DNA of 64,000 bases, from NCBI GenBank assembly GCA_025403435.1, contig CM046335.1, forward strand, positions 3,018,368-3,082,367. Reading direction: 5' to 3'. This document shows positions 1-10,822 of this stretch, piece by piece. The notes beneath the pieces are model-generated. The model saw nothing but the letters and a program-made list of their open reading frames with translations. It searched no databases and was not told the DNA's origin. Position numbers and translations under genes: made by a program. Source of the stretch: Artocarpus heterophyllus (Eukaryota > Streptophyta > Magnoliopsida > Rosales > Moraceae). Position 1 is the stretch's first letter. Each line of letters opens with the position of its first letter.

Positions 1-57
1 TTACATGCTACAGTTATCAAATCTAAACTGAAAATTTAAACTACTCTTTCAAACACC
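1..57. mobile_element. MITE fragment cut by the window edge
   Basis: This is half of a short inverted-repeat element. Its reverse complement matches the left half of the copy at about 166-326, sharing the GAGTAGTTTAAA-type arm and the ATGCTACAGT core. The rest lies outside the window. It has no coding capacity. Confidence 0.55.
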
Positions 58-165
58 TTAAAAGTTTTTTTTTTTTTTTTTTGAGGACAACGGTTAAAAA
101 AATTAATTCATGTTTTTTTGTCTTTTGTAACAGGAGAAATTTGGTTAAAGACTTTCATTTTCGTT

Positions 166-326
166 ATAAGATATTTGAAAGAGTAGTTCAAATTAATGGC
201 TTAAAATGATAAGAGTGTAAAGCTCTCATATGCTACTGTAAGAAATTACAGTATAAAGCCATCATATGCTATAGTTGTCAAAACCTATAAACTGATGGTT
301 TAAACTACTCTTACAAACACTCTATT
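166..326. mobile_element. MITE with imperfect terminal inverted repeats
   Basis: The left arm (TTTGAAAGAGTAGTTCAAAT) is matched in inverted orientation by the right arm (AAACTACTCTTACAAACACT). The core holds two copies of a motif like AAAGCTCTCATATGCTACTGT. ATAAGATA occurs on both sides and could be an 8-bp target duplication, which would suggest hAT, but the ends are not symmetrical, so this is tentative. Related cores occur near 29.2, 29.8 and 39.4 kb. Confidence 0.6.
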
Positions 327-330
327 AATA

Positions 331-3300
331 AGATAGAAACCAATTTGTCGCGAAATCTTCACTTATTGACCACGCCGGAACTTCCACGTTGAAGGCTTTG
401 CACTAGATCAGCCTGTAAATTTTGTGTTTTGTGTACTCTGTTTTCGCGTGGTTTTTAAAACAGACGTGAATTTCAAAAAGAAGAAAAAAACCACCAAATT
501 GCACTCATGAATGATTTAAGAACAGGTCCTTCGACGTTGTATATTTTTATCGATAAGACTAAATCTTTGGCCATTAAAATTGGTTAAAATTATTTTTTTT
601 TATAGATCTCACGATTGAAAAATAAATATCTAATCGGTAAGTTTCTTTGTCAGTATCTACTGTGGTTAAAAAAAAAGAGTTGAGGAAACTTTTAACAACT
701 GAATATAATAACTAGGCTGAAACTCCAATGTGAATTTACTTGGGTTCTCTCAATATATTTTGTTTTGTGGATTCCTCGGTCCACCATTGAGTTCCTCACG
801 AGCTATTTACGTGGGTAGCTTCGGTTAAGTGGGCTTACTCTATCAATCTATTTATTTATTTATTACTTTAACCAAATGTTCTATTCTTTGTTGTCTTGTC
901 TGCTTTAAATAAGAGTCATTGTGGTGGAGCTGATCTTCTGGTCTAATTATTTTCCCCTCCTCCTACTTGAAAAGGAATACATAAATAGAGGAACAAAAGA
1001 AAAGAAAAGAAGATACGCATCACACTTGAGGGATGAGACGTATGCAACTTTGCAAAAAGATAAAATGCCCATTCCCCCGGTCCATATTATTCACCGTGGC
1101 CCAATAGCAAAATTTCCACTGAAAATGAATTAAAAAAGGAAAAGAATTATTGAAAAAATAATTAAAAATTGATAGGATATGAAAAAATATATATATGTCA
1201 TGAACAATTATTGTGTCCTTTGATAACATGGTCTCAACCGAAAATTTCAGTTTTAATTGATTTTATTATAATATTTTCTCTCATAAAATTTAAATTGCTA
1301 CAATATTTTTATTTTCAATTCATTTTTTGAATGGCCTATATTCTTTTAGTCAAATTATCATTTTTCTATGATTTGAATAAATTTAAGAAAAAATTACAAT
1401 TGACGTTCTTCTCAAAAGTTTACTTCAAGAGCATGTTTATCAAGTCATAAAGGAATGTAATAGAAAAGGTAATATCTTTGAAGGGAAAGTAAAGTAATTG
1501 GAATAAGAATCATTTATTCTTTTTTCTTGTGTTTACTTACTTATGAATTAGAATCTTACTCAATATTATTATTAAAATATCCTTTTTACATAATTATAAT
1601 CATCAACTAAAAACATTTAAATTTGGATATCTATTTGAATTAGCATTCATTCCATTTGATAGATAATCAATGCTAAAAGGGATGTGACGATTGACATTTA
1701 TTTTCTTCATTCACTATATTGTGTGTAGCCTACAAAACTCTCAATATTATTTGTAAATAAATACATTATTTAAAGTAAAAATGAATTACTCCTTACTTTG
1801 CTTTTTTTTTTCCATTAAAAAAATTCTTTTAAAATATTACTTGTATAAATCCATATTGATTTTTGATAAATTGTTGACTGATCTTGATAAATTTATTAAT
1901 TCATCGATGCAAGTCTAATTCTAAAATGTCAGTTTCAGTTATATAAATTATTAATCTTTAATTTTTTAAAAACGTATCTCTTTATAATTTCATAAAACTA
2001 GAAACATTTTCAAAAATATTGGTCTAAAAAAGTCATTTTATGCATATTTTAACATTGTAAACGTGTATTCCATTTGAACTTCTTAGTTGACGTTTTTTCA
2101 TTGACTTACCATTCAAAATTTCATATTTATTTTAGTCTAGAGGCGAGCTTGGTAGAATAGCAAGTCACGAGTTCATTGAGCGGGATGGCTAATCTTTTGT
2201 TTTAATTTTCTATAATTTTTAAAAAAATTAGTTTAGAATTCATTAATTAAAGAGTAAAAATGAAATTTTACGTTAAAAAAGTAAACTCAAAGTACCAGAA
2301 ATGAGATTTTTAAAAATTATATGATACAATTTTAATATTTTTCAAACAGTAAAGCATCAAGGTGAGTTTCTCAAAAGACAATATACTAAAATAATATATA
2401 TAGTATCCTAAAAAAAAAAAAAAAAAAAAAGAAGAAGAAGGAGGAGGAGGAGGAGCAGGAGCAGGAGGAGTTATTCTCAACAAGAAGCACAAGCAAGCGT
2501 GCGGGTTTTTTTCATACGGAGTTTAGGACATCCATAAGTCAGACCCATGCTCTTGTTTTGTGGAAGGTGGGCCCGATTTCCATAAGTGGCTTCGGCCATT
2601 TTAACAGGCCCACGAGCGGGTGAGACACAAATGACTCGATTATGTTTATTAAATTAAAATATATAAAAATTACATAATCTATCTATTTTTAAGAAATAAA
2701 TAAATATCTGTATTCGTTATACAAATATCACTTATATATCCCTTTTTTAAAATTTCATATATTTATAACTTTAAAATATTCTCTAACTAAATATTATCAT
2801 GTATTTAAATTTTTATAACAAATTTTCTTATTTTTAGAATAGTTAAATTAAGGAAAAATATATATGTCTATTTCTTATTTTAACATATTATATTGATGCA
2901 TTATTATTATCACTTTCTTAAAAAAAATAAATGTCATTGAGTATCATTATCATTACGTATCATTGACTTAATGATATAATAATTATATAACCTATAAGAT
3001 ACACAAAAATACTTAATAAATACTATATCACTAATTTAATTACATATTACAAAAAAACAGGAAATATCATTCACTTGAAGTCTTAAGAAATGAATGTCAT
3101 TACGTATCATTATCATTATGTATTATTAGCTTAATGATATATTAATTATATAACCAGTAAGACACATAAAAAGACTTAACAATACTGTATCATTAATTTA
3201 ATTACAACACCATAATTTTAATTTGTCAATAAAACTATATCATTAATTTAATTACAACACTCTACTTCCAATTTGTCAGCAAATCCAACTCGTCGATAAA

Positions 3301-3585
3301 AAAAATTTCATCTTTTTAGGGAATCTTAAAATCATTATTTTAAATACCAATTTGAATTTAACCAACGAACACTCTAATTCTAGGCATTTTTTAAATATAA
3401 TGATATCATAATTTATTTGAAATCTTAAATATGTATATTATAGTTATTCTGAAAAAATAAATTAAAACTAATAGTATTATTATTATGGTCATTAATGTTT
3501 TTATACATATGCATTGAGACATATAAAGAATATTTATGAACTGCAAACATATTTCAATTCTACAAATAAAAAAGGGTCACATGTC
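331..3585. other. AT-rich intergenic DNA, no gene seen
   Basis: No ORF here shows recognisable protein features; the longest readings are low-complexity. Visible items are a purine-rich (GGA)n microsatellite near 2431-2471 next to a poly-A run, and an imperfect tandem duplication at about 2925-3255. The rest is AT-rich without other structure I can support. Confidence 0.7.
2925..3255. repeat. Imperfect tandem duplication, AT-rich
   Basis: A unit of roughly 150 bp containing CATTACGTATCATT, TTAATGATATA, ATTATATAACC and ATCATTAATTTAATTACA is present twice in direct order, with the last segment present a third time near 3235. No coding potential. Confidence 0.6.
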
Positions 3586-3594
3586 TTATTAACC

Positions 3595-3785
3595 CATATA
3601 ATGTAGCTTCAGGTTGTAAAAATTTTACAAATGTCTTAAAATAATATCATTAAAATTATTACTATGTAATTATACAGTACAATATGTGATATCATTAAAA
3701 TAATTACTATGTCATTAAAGACATTTTTAAGATATTCTGAATATTGTGTCAGATTTTAATTTCATAACAATAATTTGGTCACATA
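3595..3785. repeat. Dispersed repeat, copy 1
   Basis: This segment resembles about 27885-28040 in the same orientation. Shared landmarks include TTACTATGTAATTATACAGT, TACTATGTCAT, TTTTTAAGATATT and GATTTTAATTTCATAACAA. Family unknown; no termini or coding sequence seen. Confidence 0.6.
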
Positions 3786-3918
3786 ATTTTTCTTGTTCGT
3801 TTTTGCCGAAAAAGAAAAGAGGAGGGACAGAAAAAAGGAAAAAGGAAAAAAAAAAAAGGAGACAGCGAATGGAAAAGGGTGCATGGAGAATAAGTTGCAA
3901 AAAATATGATATCCAAAA

Positions 3919-3923
3919 TTCCC
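3919..3923. repeat. Target site duplication TTCCC, left
   Basis: The five bases TTCCC abut the TGTTGG start of the first LTR and recur exactly after the TAACA end of the third LTR (22445-22449). No such duplication flanks the middle LTR, so the whole array behaves as one insertion. Confidence 0.9.
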
Positions 3924-4338
3924 TGTTGGCTCCAAGGTTTCACAAAGCTATTTTGATGATAACAAATACAATTTTAATTATATGTGCAAAATATTCTTTT
4001 AGATAAATAATTATCTTGAGTGTCTCTAAGCTTACTTTTCAAGATATCAAGTGAAGACAGTTCAAGAAAGCTTGTGGAAAAAGTCTTTTGAAAGGGAACT
4101 CACAAGGACTTGAAGATTACAAGTTTTATTCTATAGTCTAGAATTGTAAGTGAGCAATTCTCAAATTGAATGATCAAAAGAAAGCTCAAGAGCACACACT
4201 CATAATGCATACTTGCATTTAATGTTAGTTCATATTGCATGTGAAAATTATGATTTAAACTGTTTTAGAAGTGCTTAAATATGTTGATATAAACAGGTTT
4301 CAAAATCAGGTCACAAAGGCTTTTTGGTCTCAGGCAGA

Positions 4339-4714
4339 TCGGCCTGCCGACCAAATTTGGTCGGCCTGCCGAATATGATCGGCCTGCCGAAAATCCTGCT
4401 TCGGCCTGCCGATCTGGGGATTTTTTTTACCCCTCGCTGCAAAGGCTCTGCCGGCCTGCCGAAGGCATCTTCGGCCTGCCGAAGTTATGGAGATCGGCCT
4501 GCCGAACTCCCTGCTTCGGCCTGCCGATCTGGGGACTTTTTAGCCCCTCGCTGCAAAGGCTCTGTCGGCCTGCCGAACTCAACTTTCGGCCTGCCGATGG
4601 TTCAAAGTTCGGCCTGCCGAACTGTGAACCGGCCTGCCGATTTGGTGACCGTTGAGAAATTGATTTTTAGCGCCTCATTCTTCGGCCTGCCGATCTTTAT
4701 TTCCGGCCTGCCGA
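4339..4714 (+). promoter_or_regulatory. Palindromic 12-mer array in U3 (LTR 1)
   Basis: TCGGCCTGCCGA, or a one-base variant, occurs fourteen times with irregular spacing. Each unit is an inverted repeat, TCGGC and GCCGA around CT. The array is GC- and CpG-rich in an otherwise AT-rich LTR and ends about 100 bp before the TATA box. Equivalent arrays lie at 12826-13201 and 21314-21689. A role as transcription-factor binding or methylation target is inference. Confidence 0.85.
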
Positions 4715-4814
4715 ACTATCTGTAACGGCTAGTTTTCTGACCGTTGGAGATCCATTTGTAACGGCTAGTTTGACTCAAAATTGGTTCATTCAGATGTTTC
4801 TAAGCACTAGGAGG

Positions 4815-4825
4815 CTATATATACC
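4815..4825 (+). promoter_or_regulatory. TATA box of LTR 1
   Basis: CTATATATACC sits just after the U3 repeat array. The genomic transcript would be expected to start roughly 30 bp downstream. The same site recurs in the other two LTRs at about 13302 and 21790. Confidence 0.7.
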
Positions 4826-5471
4826 TATCCATTCAATGTGCAATGGTGGTTGAAGGAATTGAAGTGAAATTTGACATTATTCTACATTGTTCTTCTCAAG
4901 CATTCATTACACACATTTTCTCTTGAGCCAAAATTGTTTCATACTCTAATTGAGAATTACTCACACCTCCAAACACACACCATATTTGTATTTTCATCTC
5001 TTTCTGTTTTGGAGTGTATATCTTGTGAGTGTACCAAAATTACAACTACATTATTTTCATTGTTGGTTTCCAAAGCCTTGTAAATTTGGGGAATTCTTGG
5101 TTAGACAATCTCCGGGAAAATTGTCACTTTGTAAGAAGGTGTGGTGAGCCTCGGGTTGAGCAAGTCACCGGTTGTATAAAGGAGTGATCGTGCCGAAAAG
5201 ACGGTCTATTAGTGCAAGAGGTCAAGCAAAGGAGTTTAGCTTGGCGACAGTGGACGTAGGCATATTGGCCGAACCACTATAAATAGCGTTTGCATTTCTT
5301 CTCCTTACTCTTCACTTTATTGCTGCTTAATTGTTGCTTGGTTGTGCTCTTATTATCTCGTTCTCATTTTTACTTCTTAAGCTTTTTACTTTAGAAAATT
5401 TCCAATAATTGTAAAAGTTTCGAAAACCCAATTCACCCCCCCTCTTGGGTAGTTATTCTTGGGATAACAAT

Positions 5472-5483
5472 TGGTATCAGAGC
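5472..5483 (+). other. Primer binding site, unit 1
   Basis: TGGTATCAGAGC, complementary to the 3' end of plant initiator methionine tRNA, lies two bases after the LTR. This is the standard minus-strand primer site of plant copia elements. Confidence 0.92.
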
Positions 5484-5528
5484 CGGAAGCTCGTTTAAAC
5501 TTCTCAAAAAGATTTTACAATCTTGAGC

Positions 5529-7142
5529 ATGGCTACCCGATGTGTAGAAGGTCAATCCACACATAGACCTCCGTTTTTCAATGGCACCGACTATAATTAT
5601 TGGAAAGCTAGAATGTCCATTTATTTTCAATCGATTGATTTTGATCTTTGGGATGTGGTTGAAAATGGTCCTTTTCGACCTATGAAAGAGGTAGAAAATG
5701 GTCTAGTTCCTAAAGATCGTAAAGAGTATACCGAGGAGGATAAAAAGAAAATTTCTTTAAATGCTAAAGCAATAAATACTTTTTATTGTGCCCTTGATAG
5801 AAATGAGTTCAATAGAATCACATCTTGCACCACGGCACAAGAAATTTGGCGTACTCTTGAAGTGGTTCATGAAGGAACGAACCAAGTCAAGGAGACTAAA
5901 ATTAACTTTTTTCTTCATGATTATGAAATGTTTAAAATGAAAGAACATGAATCTATTACTGAAATGTACACTCGTTTTACCGATATCGTTAACGGTTTGA
6001 AATCCCTTGGTAGGAACTTCACCACAAGCGAATTGGTGAGAAAACTTGTGCGATCACTACCACCTTCTTGGCATGTGAAGAGGACTACACTAGAAGAAGC
6101 TAAGGACCTATCAACATTGCCTATTGAAGAATTGATAGGATCACTCATGACACATGAGATTACAAGGAAACAAAACCAACGAGAAGAAGAAGACGACAAA
6201 AGAAAGAAAGGGATTGCACTAAAAGCCTCTGTCACCGATGATGATGAAGAGGAGGAAGAGGAAGAGGAAGATGGCATAAATTCAAAGGACCTTGAAGAAT
6301 TGGCAATGATTGCCAAACGATACAAAAAGTTCCGTCGTAAGGTCAATCGTGGAAAAGGTATGAAAAAGAAGATTGAACGAGGTGAGAAAACTAAAGATGA
6401 TATTATTTGTTTTGATTGTAAGAAACCTGGTCATATAAGACCGGATTGTCCTTTAAGAAAGAAAATAGGCAAAAAGGAGTCAAAGAAGGCATTACAAGCT
6501 ACATGGGATGAGCTAGAATCCGAGGACTCCGACGATGATGCACCAAGAGAAGTCGCCAACATGTGTTTCATGGCGATAGATGACGATAATGAGGTAAGTA
6601 GTTCCTACTCATCCAATAGCGATAATGAAATTGAAATTGATGAATTGAGAAATGCTTTCAATAATTTGCATGATGATTATGAAAAGTTGGTTCTCAAAAA
6701 CTCTTCTCTCAACAAGAAAATTTCTATGCTTTTAGAAGAGATAGAGAGTTTGAAAGTTGAGAAAAACAAGCATGATTCCTTGGTTATTGAAAATGCATCC
6801 CTAAAGGAAAAGGTTGATGATTTGACAAAGACCATTTTGAATTTCACGAATGGAAAGAAAAATTTTGAACTAATGCTTGGAGAACAAAGATGCGTATTTA
6901 ACAAAGGTGGTTTAGGATATAAACCACATATTGATCAAAAGTATTTTAAAAATTACTTCGTCAAGGCATCAACAAGTCCAAAATATGTGTGTACATATTG
7001 CAATAAAGATGGACACACATCCTTTGCTTGTCCAATTAAGAAGAATGCCTACTTTGGAATTAAATACAAGTGGGTTCCAAAAGGTAAGAGCACTAACAAT
7101 GATGGACCCAAGGTCATGTGGGTACCGAGAATCAAAACTTGA
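5529..7142 (+). CDS. gag: Gag polyprotein, unit 1
   Basis: 537 residues from the ATG at 5529; an in-frame TTG six bases upstream is not needed. The protein forms the virus-like particle and binds RNA. Residues 1 to about 220 form the UBN2-type copia gag domain. An acidic run follows near 238-248, then a lysine-rich stretch. A CX2CX4HX4C knuckle lies at Cys294-Cys307, a coiled coil at about 370-440, and a second CX2CX4HX4C knuckle near the C-terminus. It ends in TGA at 7140. The pol frame is +1 relative to gag and opens only at 7156, after a TAG, so the two ORFs do not overlap. A strong 5' splice site lies inside gag at 6594. Unit 2 encodes the same protein. Confidence 0.93.
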   Translation: MATRCVEGQSTHRPPFFNGTDYNYWKARMSIYFQSIDFDLWDVVENGPFRPMKEVENGLVPKDRKEYTEEDKKKISLNAKAINTFYCALDRNEFNRITSCTTAQEIWRTLEVVHEGTNQVKETKINFFLHDYEMFKMKEHESITEMYTRFTDIVNGLKSLGRNFTTSELVRKLVRSLPPSWHVKRTTLEEAKDLSTLPIEELIGSLMTHEITRKQNQREEEDDKRKKGIALKASVTDDDEEEEEEEEDGINSKDLEELAMIAKRYKKFRRKVNRGKGMKKKIERGEKTKDDIICFDCKKPGHIRPDCPLRKKIGKKESKKALQATWDELESEDSDDDAPREVANMCFMAIDDDNEVSSSYSSNSDNEIEIDELRNAFNNLHDDYEKLVLKNSSLNKKISMLLEEIESLKVEKNKHDSLVIENASLKEKVDDLTKTILNFTNGKKNFELMLGEQRCVFNKGGLGYKPHIDQKYFKNYFVKASTSPKYVCTYCNKDGHTSFACPIKKNAYFGIKYKWVPKGKSTNNDGPKVMWVPRIKT

Positions 7143-7155
7143 ATCTTTATTGTAG
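6594..7155 (+). other. Predicted intron joining gag to pol, unit 1
   Basis: The 5' site reads GAG/GTAAGT and the 3' site TTTATTGTAG/G. The span is 562 nt, which leaves remainder 1 on division by 3. Removing it takes the gag frame directly into the pol frame and removes both intervening stops (TGA 7140, TAG 7153). The first zinc knuckle is kept; the coiled coil and second knuckle are lost. A second 5' site at 7084 (AAAG/GTAAGA) would give a 72-nt intron but stays in the gag frame. This is a prediction from consensus and frame only. Confidence 0.5.
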
Positions 7156-10100
7156 GTACCAAACAAGGAGAAAGCAAAATGGTTCCTTGATAGCGGTTGC
7201 TCAAAACATATGACGGGGGACTTATCACTCTTCTCCAATTTTGTTAAGAAGAAAGGTGGAAGTGTTACCTTTGGAGACAATGCAAAAGGAAGAATCCTTG
7301 GTATAGGTGATATTGGTAACAATTCCTCTACCTCAATTGAAAATGTATACTTGGTTGATAATTTGAAACACAATTTGCTTAGCATTAGTCAATTGTGTGA
7401 TAAGGGGTATAAGATTATCTTTGAGTCTTCTAGATGTTTGATTGAGAATGTTTGCAATAGTGAAGTGGTGTTTATAGGTGATCGTCACAATAATGTTTAT
7501 ACAATTGATATTGAAAAGCATTCAAATCAAAACCACTGTTTTTCGGTTTTAAATGATGAATCATGGCTTTGGCATAGAAGACTTGGCCATGCAAGCATGC
7601 ATTTGATTTCACAAATTTCCAAAAATGATATTGTTAGAGGTTTACCAAAACTAAGTTTCGAAAAAGACAAAGTGTGTGATGCATGCCAATTCGGAAAGCA
7701 AGTCAAAATTTCTTTTAAATCCATTTCCGAAATTGCTACCACTAGACCCTTGCAACTTTTGCACATCGATCTTTTTGGCCCTTCTAGGACCACAAGTCTA
7801 GGTGGTAAAAGGTATGCTTTTGTTATAGTTGATGATTTTTCAAGATTTACATGGGTTTTGTTTTTAACAAATAAAAATGATGCTTTACAAATGTTTTCAT
7901 ATTTTTGCAAAAGAGTTCAAAATGAACAAGGCTACATGATCACCTCCATAAGAAGTGATCATGGAGGCGAGTTCGATAATGATGCCTTTGAGTTGTTTTG
8001 CAATGAGAAAGGCTATGAACATACTTTTTCGGCACCTAGAACACCACAACAAAATGGAGTTGTTGAAAGGAAAAATAGAGCTTTGCAAGAAATGGCTAGG
8101 TCTATGCTAAATGAAAATAATTTACCAAAATATTTTTGGGCCGAGGCCGTTAACACTTCTTGCTATGTGATCAATAGAGTTCTTATTAGACCAAAAATGA
8201 ACAAAACTCCATATGAGCTTTGGAAGGGTAGAAAACCCAATATCGGCTATTTTAAGGTTTTTGGTTGCAAATGTTTTATCTTAAACACCAAAGACATTTG
8301 GGAAAGTTTGATTCAAAATCCGATGTTGGTATCTTTCTCGGTTATTCTACCTCTAGCAAAGCTTATAGAGTGTTTAACAAAAGAACTCTTGTGGTTGAAG
8401 AATCCATGCATGTTGTTTTTGATGAAACTAATGCTTCTATGGAAAGAAGAGAAGATGATGATGATCTAGGTTTGGAGAATCAAATGAAGAAGCTAGAAAT
8501 CAAAAGCAATGCAAAGGATACAAAGGACAACATCATTCAAGCTTCACCAAAGGATGATAAACAACTAGAAGAAACTCCTAAAGAAGAAGGTACTTCACAA
8601 TCTTTTCCAAAGGAATGGAGGTATCACCCTTATCACCCTCAAACCGACATTATTACTCATGATAGTCCAACTCATGGGGTGAGAACTAGAGCATCTTTTA
8701 GAAATTTTTGCAACAATTTAGCTTTTCTATCTCAAATTGAACCAAAAAGTTTTGAAGAAGCTGAAAATGATGAGTTTTGGATTTTAGCAATGCAAGAAGA
8801 GCTAAATCAATTTGAAAGAAATGATGTTTGGGAACTTGTTCCTAAGCCTAGTTCTCAATCCGTAATTGGAACTAAATGGGTATTTAGAAATAAAAAGGAT
8901 GAGCAAGGTCATGTTGTGAGAAACAAGGCTAGACTAGTGGCCCAAGGTTTCAATCAACAAGAAGGTATTGATTTTGAAGAAACTTTTGCACCGGTTGCTC
9001 GTCTAGAATCCATTAGAATGTTACTTGCTTTTGCATGCTACAAGGGTTTTACTCTTTATCAAATGGATGTCAAAAGTGCATTCTTGAATGGATACATTTT
9101 AGAAGAAGTTTTTGTTGCTCAACCTCCCGGTTTTCAAAATCATAAGTATCCGGATCATGTCTTCAAACTAAAGAAAGCTTTATATGGTCTAAAGCAAGCT
9201 CCTAGAGCTTGGTATGAAAGACTAAGTAAATTTTTGATTAAAAACGATTTTTGTGTTGGAAAAGCGGATACTACTCTCTTTATCAAAAATAAAGGTGAAG
9301 ATCTAGTTATTGTTCAAATATATGTTGATGATATTATTTTTGGTGCTACTAACCACACTTTATGTGAAGAATTTTCTAAGTGTATGCACAGTGAATTTGA
9401 GATGAGCATGATGGGAGAATTAAACTTCTTCCTCGGACTTCAAATCAAGCAAACAAAGGAAGGAATTTTCATAAATCAAGCCAAATATGTTAAGGATCTA
9501 CTCAAACGATTCGAAATGGACGATCTTAAGCCAATGCCAACTCCTATGAGCTCTTCAATCAAGCTTGACAAAGATGAGCATGGCAAGGCGGTGGACATTA
9601 CAAAATATAGAGGTATGATCGGATCCTTGCTATATTTGACTGCTAGTAGACCCGACATTATGTTTAGTGTAGGGGTTTGTGCAAGATTTCAATCTAATCC
9701 TAAGGAATCTCATTTTAGTGCCGTTAAACGTATTTTTAGATATTTGAGTGGTACTAAGAACCTAGGATTGTGGTATCCCAAAGGCACTCACATAGATTTG
9801 CTAAGTTATTCCGATGCCGATTGGGCCGGTTGCACAATTGATAGGAAAAGCACAAGTGGTACTTGTCACTTTCTAGGTTTTGCCTTAGTTTCATGGTTTA
9901 GCAAGAAACAAGCCACGGTGGCACTTTCTACCGCGGAAGCGGAATACATATCGGCGGCTAGTTGTTGTGCACAAGTCCTTTGGATGATGCAAACGCTAAA
10001 GGATTTAGGTCTATGCTATGATCATGTTCCCATTTTATGTGACAATACTAGTGCAATCAATTTGTCAAAGAATCCGATTTTACATTCACGCACAAAGCAT

Positions 10101-10286
10101 ATAGAGATTAGACATCATTTTTTGCGTGACCATGTTCAACGAGGGGATATCACATTGGAATTCATTAGCACAAATGACCAACTAGCAGATATTTTCACAA
10201 AACCTCTTGCACTAGAACGTTTTTCACATCTTAGAAGAGGACTTGGAATCATTGATCCTTATGAATTGCATTTGCTTGATCATTGA
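7156..10286 (+). pseudogene. pol: Pol polyprotein, unit 1, broken by a 1-bp frameshift
   Basis: The frame opens at 7156 with no ATG before 7210, and the protease motif DSGCSKHM lies before that ATG, so internal initiation would lose the protease. Integrase zinc (HHCC) and D,D35E core are intact in the first segment. At 8297-8299 there are three T where unit 2 has four. The frame shifts between integrase and reverse transcriptase and reaches a stop at 8467-8469. The reverse transcriptase (YVDD near 9321) and RNase H parts continue open in another frame to 10286. Everything else matches unit 2. The missing base is in a homopolymer, so a consensus error is possible. Confidence 0.9.
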
Positions 10287-10822
10287 TGTACTTAATGCTT
10301 ATCTTGATGAACTCAATGGTTGATTCAGTGTTTTACTGTGTTTTTATGCTTAACTTATATTTACATATGTTTGCACATCATTTTGAAATAAGTTTGTGTT
10401 TTTAAATTGGACTTAACAGCCTTTTTCTGCATTTTCTGGTAATTGCTCGACTGCAGCAATCGGCCTGCCGACCATTCAGAATCGGCCTGCCGATTTTGCT
10501 GAGTTCGGCCTGCCGAACTTAAAGTTCGGCCTGCCGATTTGTCGGGGTATATAAACCCCGAACTCGAACAAACCCTCATTCATCTTCATTTTTCTTGCTT
10601 TCCTCGGCCGCCTCTTTCCAACCTCAAGTGCGAAAATCATCACCCACTCCATCGTTCATCGATTTTCTTGCATTTTTCATCAATTTTGTGGACTTTCATC
10701 GTTCTCCCTCATTTTTTTTTAATTTCCCGTGTGTTCTTGCACTCTTCTTTCAAGATTCTCCACTTTCCCTCAAAACCCGCTGTTCCCTGCTTGTTTTTGA
10801 GCTCTTCCTCCGGCATTTCCAA
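10287..10822 (+). promoter_or_regulatory. Spacer between pol and ORF3 with putative internal promoter, unit 1
   Basis: Four exact copies of TCGGCCTGCCGA lie at 10460-10471, 10482-10493, 10505-10516 and 10526-10537. They are followed at once by TATATAAA inside an 18-bp inverted repeat, CGGGG and CCCCG arms (10543-10560). The LTR has the same order: 12-mer array, then TATA. About 260 bp of pyrimidine-rich leader follows to the ORF3 ATG. I infer a separate transcript for ORF3. Confidence 0.6.

Larger units (their letters stand above)
3924..5469 (+). repeat. LTR 1 of the Sirevirus array
   Basis: 1,546 bp, starts TGTTGG and ends ATAACA. U3 carries fourteen copies of a palindromic 12-mer at 4339-4714. 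A TATA box CTATATATACC lies at 4815-4825. A C-run followed by CTCTTGGG near 5434-5450 is typical of Sirevirus LTR ends. I noticed no difference from LTR 2 or LTR 3. The 133-residue open frame across the 12-mer array is a by-product of the repeats, not a gene. Confidence 0.95.

Noticed and set aside
921..1133. 70-residue plus frame
   Set aside because: No recognisable domain, in repeat-like AT-rich DNA, overlapped by an equal frame on the other strand.
2143..2200. tRNA-like words (GGTAGAATAGC, CACGAGTTCA) suggesting a SINE
   Set aside because: A- and B-box matches are poor and no SINE body or tail follows.
4324..4725. 133-residue open frame in each LTR, rich in GLP and ACR
   Set aside because: It is a translation of the 12-mer array and has no ATG at its start; copies at 12811 and 21299 are the same artefact.
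5921..6346. Antisense serine-rich 141-residue frame
   Set aside because: Reverse of the acidic/lysine-rich part of gag; low complexity.
7084..7155. 72-nt intron with donor AAAG/GTAAGA before pol
   Set aside because: Good splice sites, but its length is a multiple of three, so it stays in the gag frame and does not reach pol. It may still occur as an alternative form.
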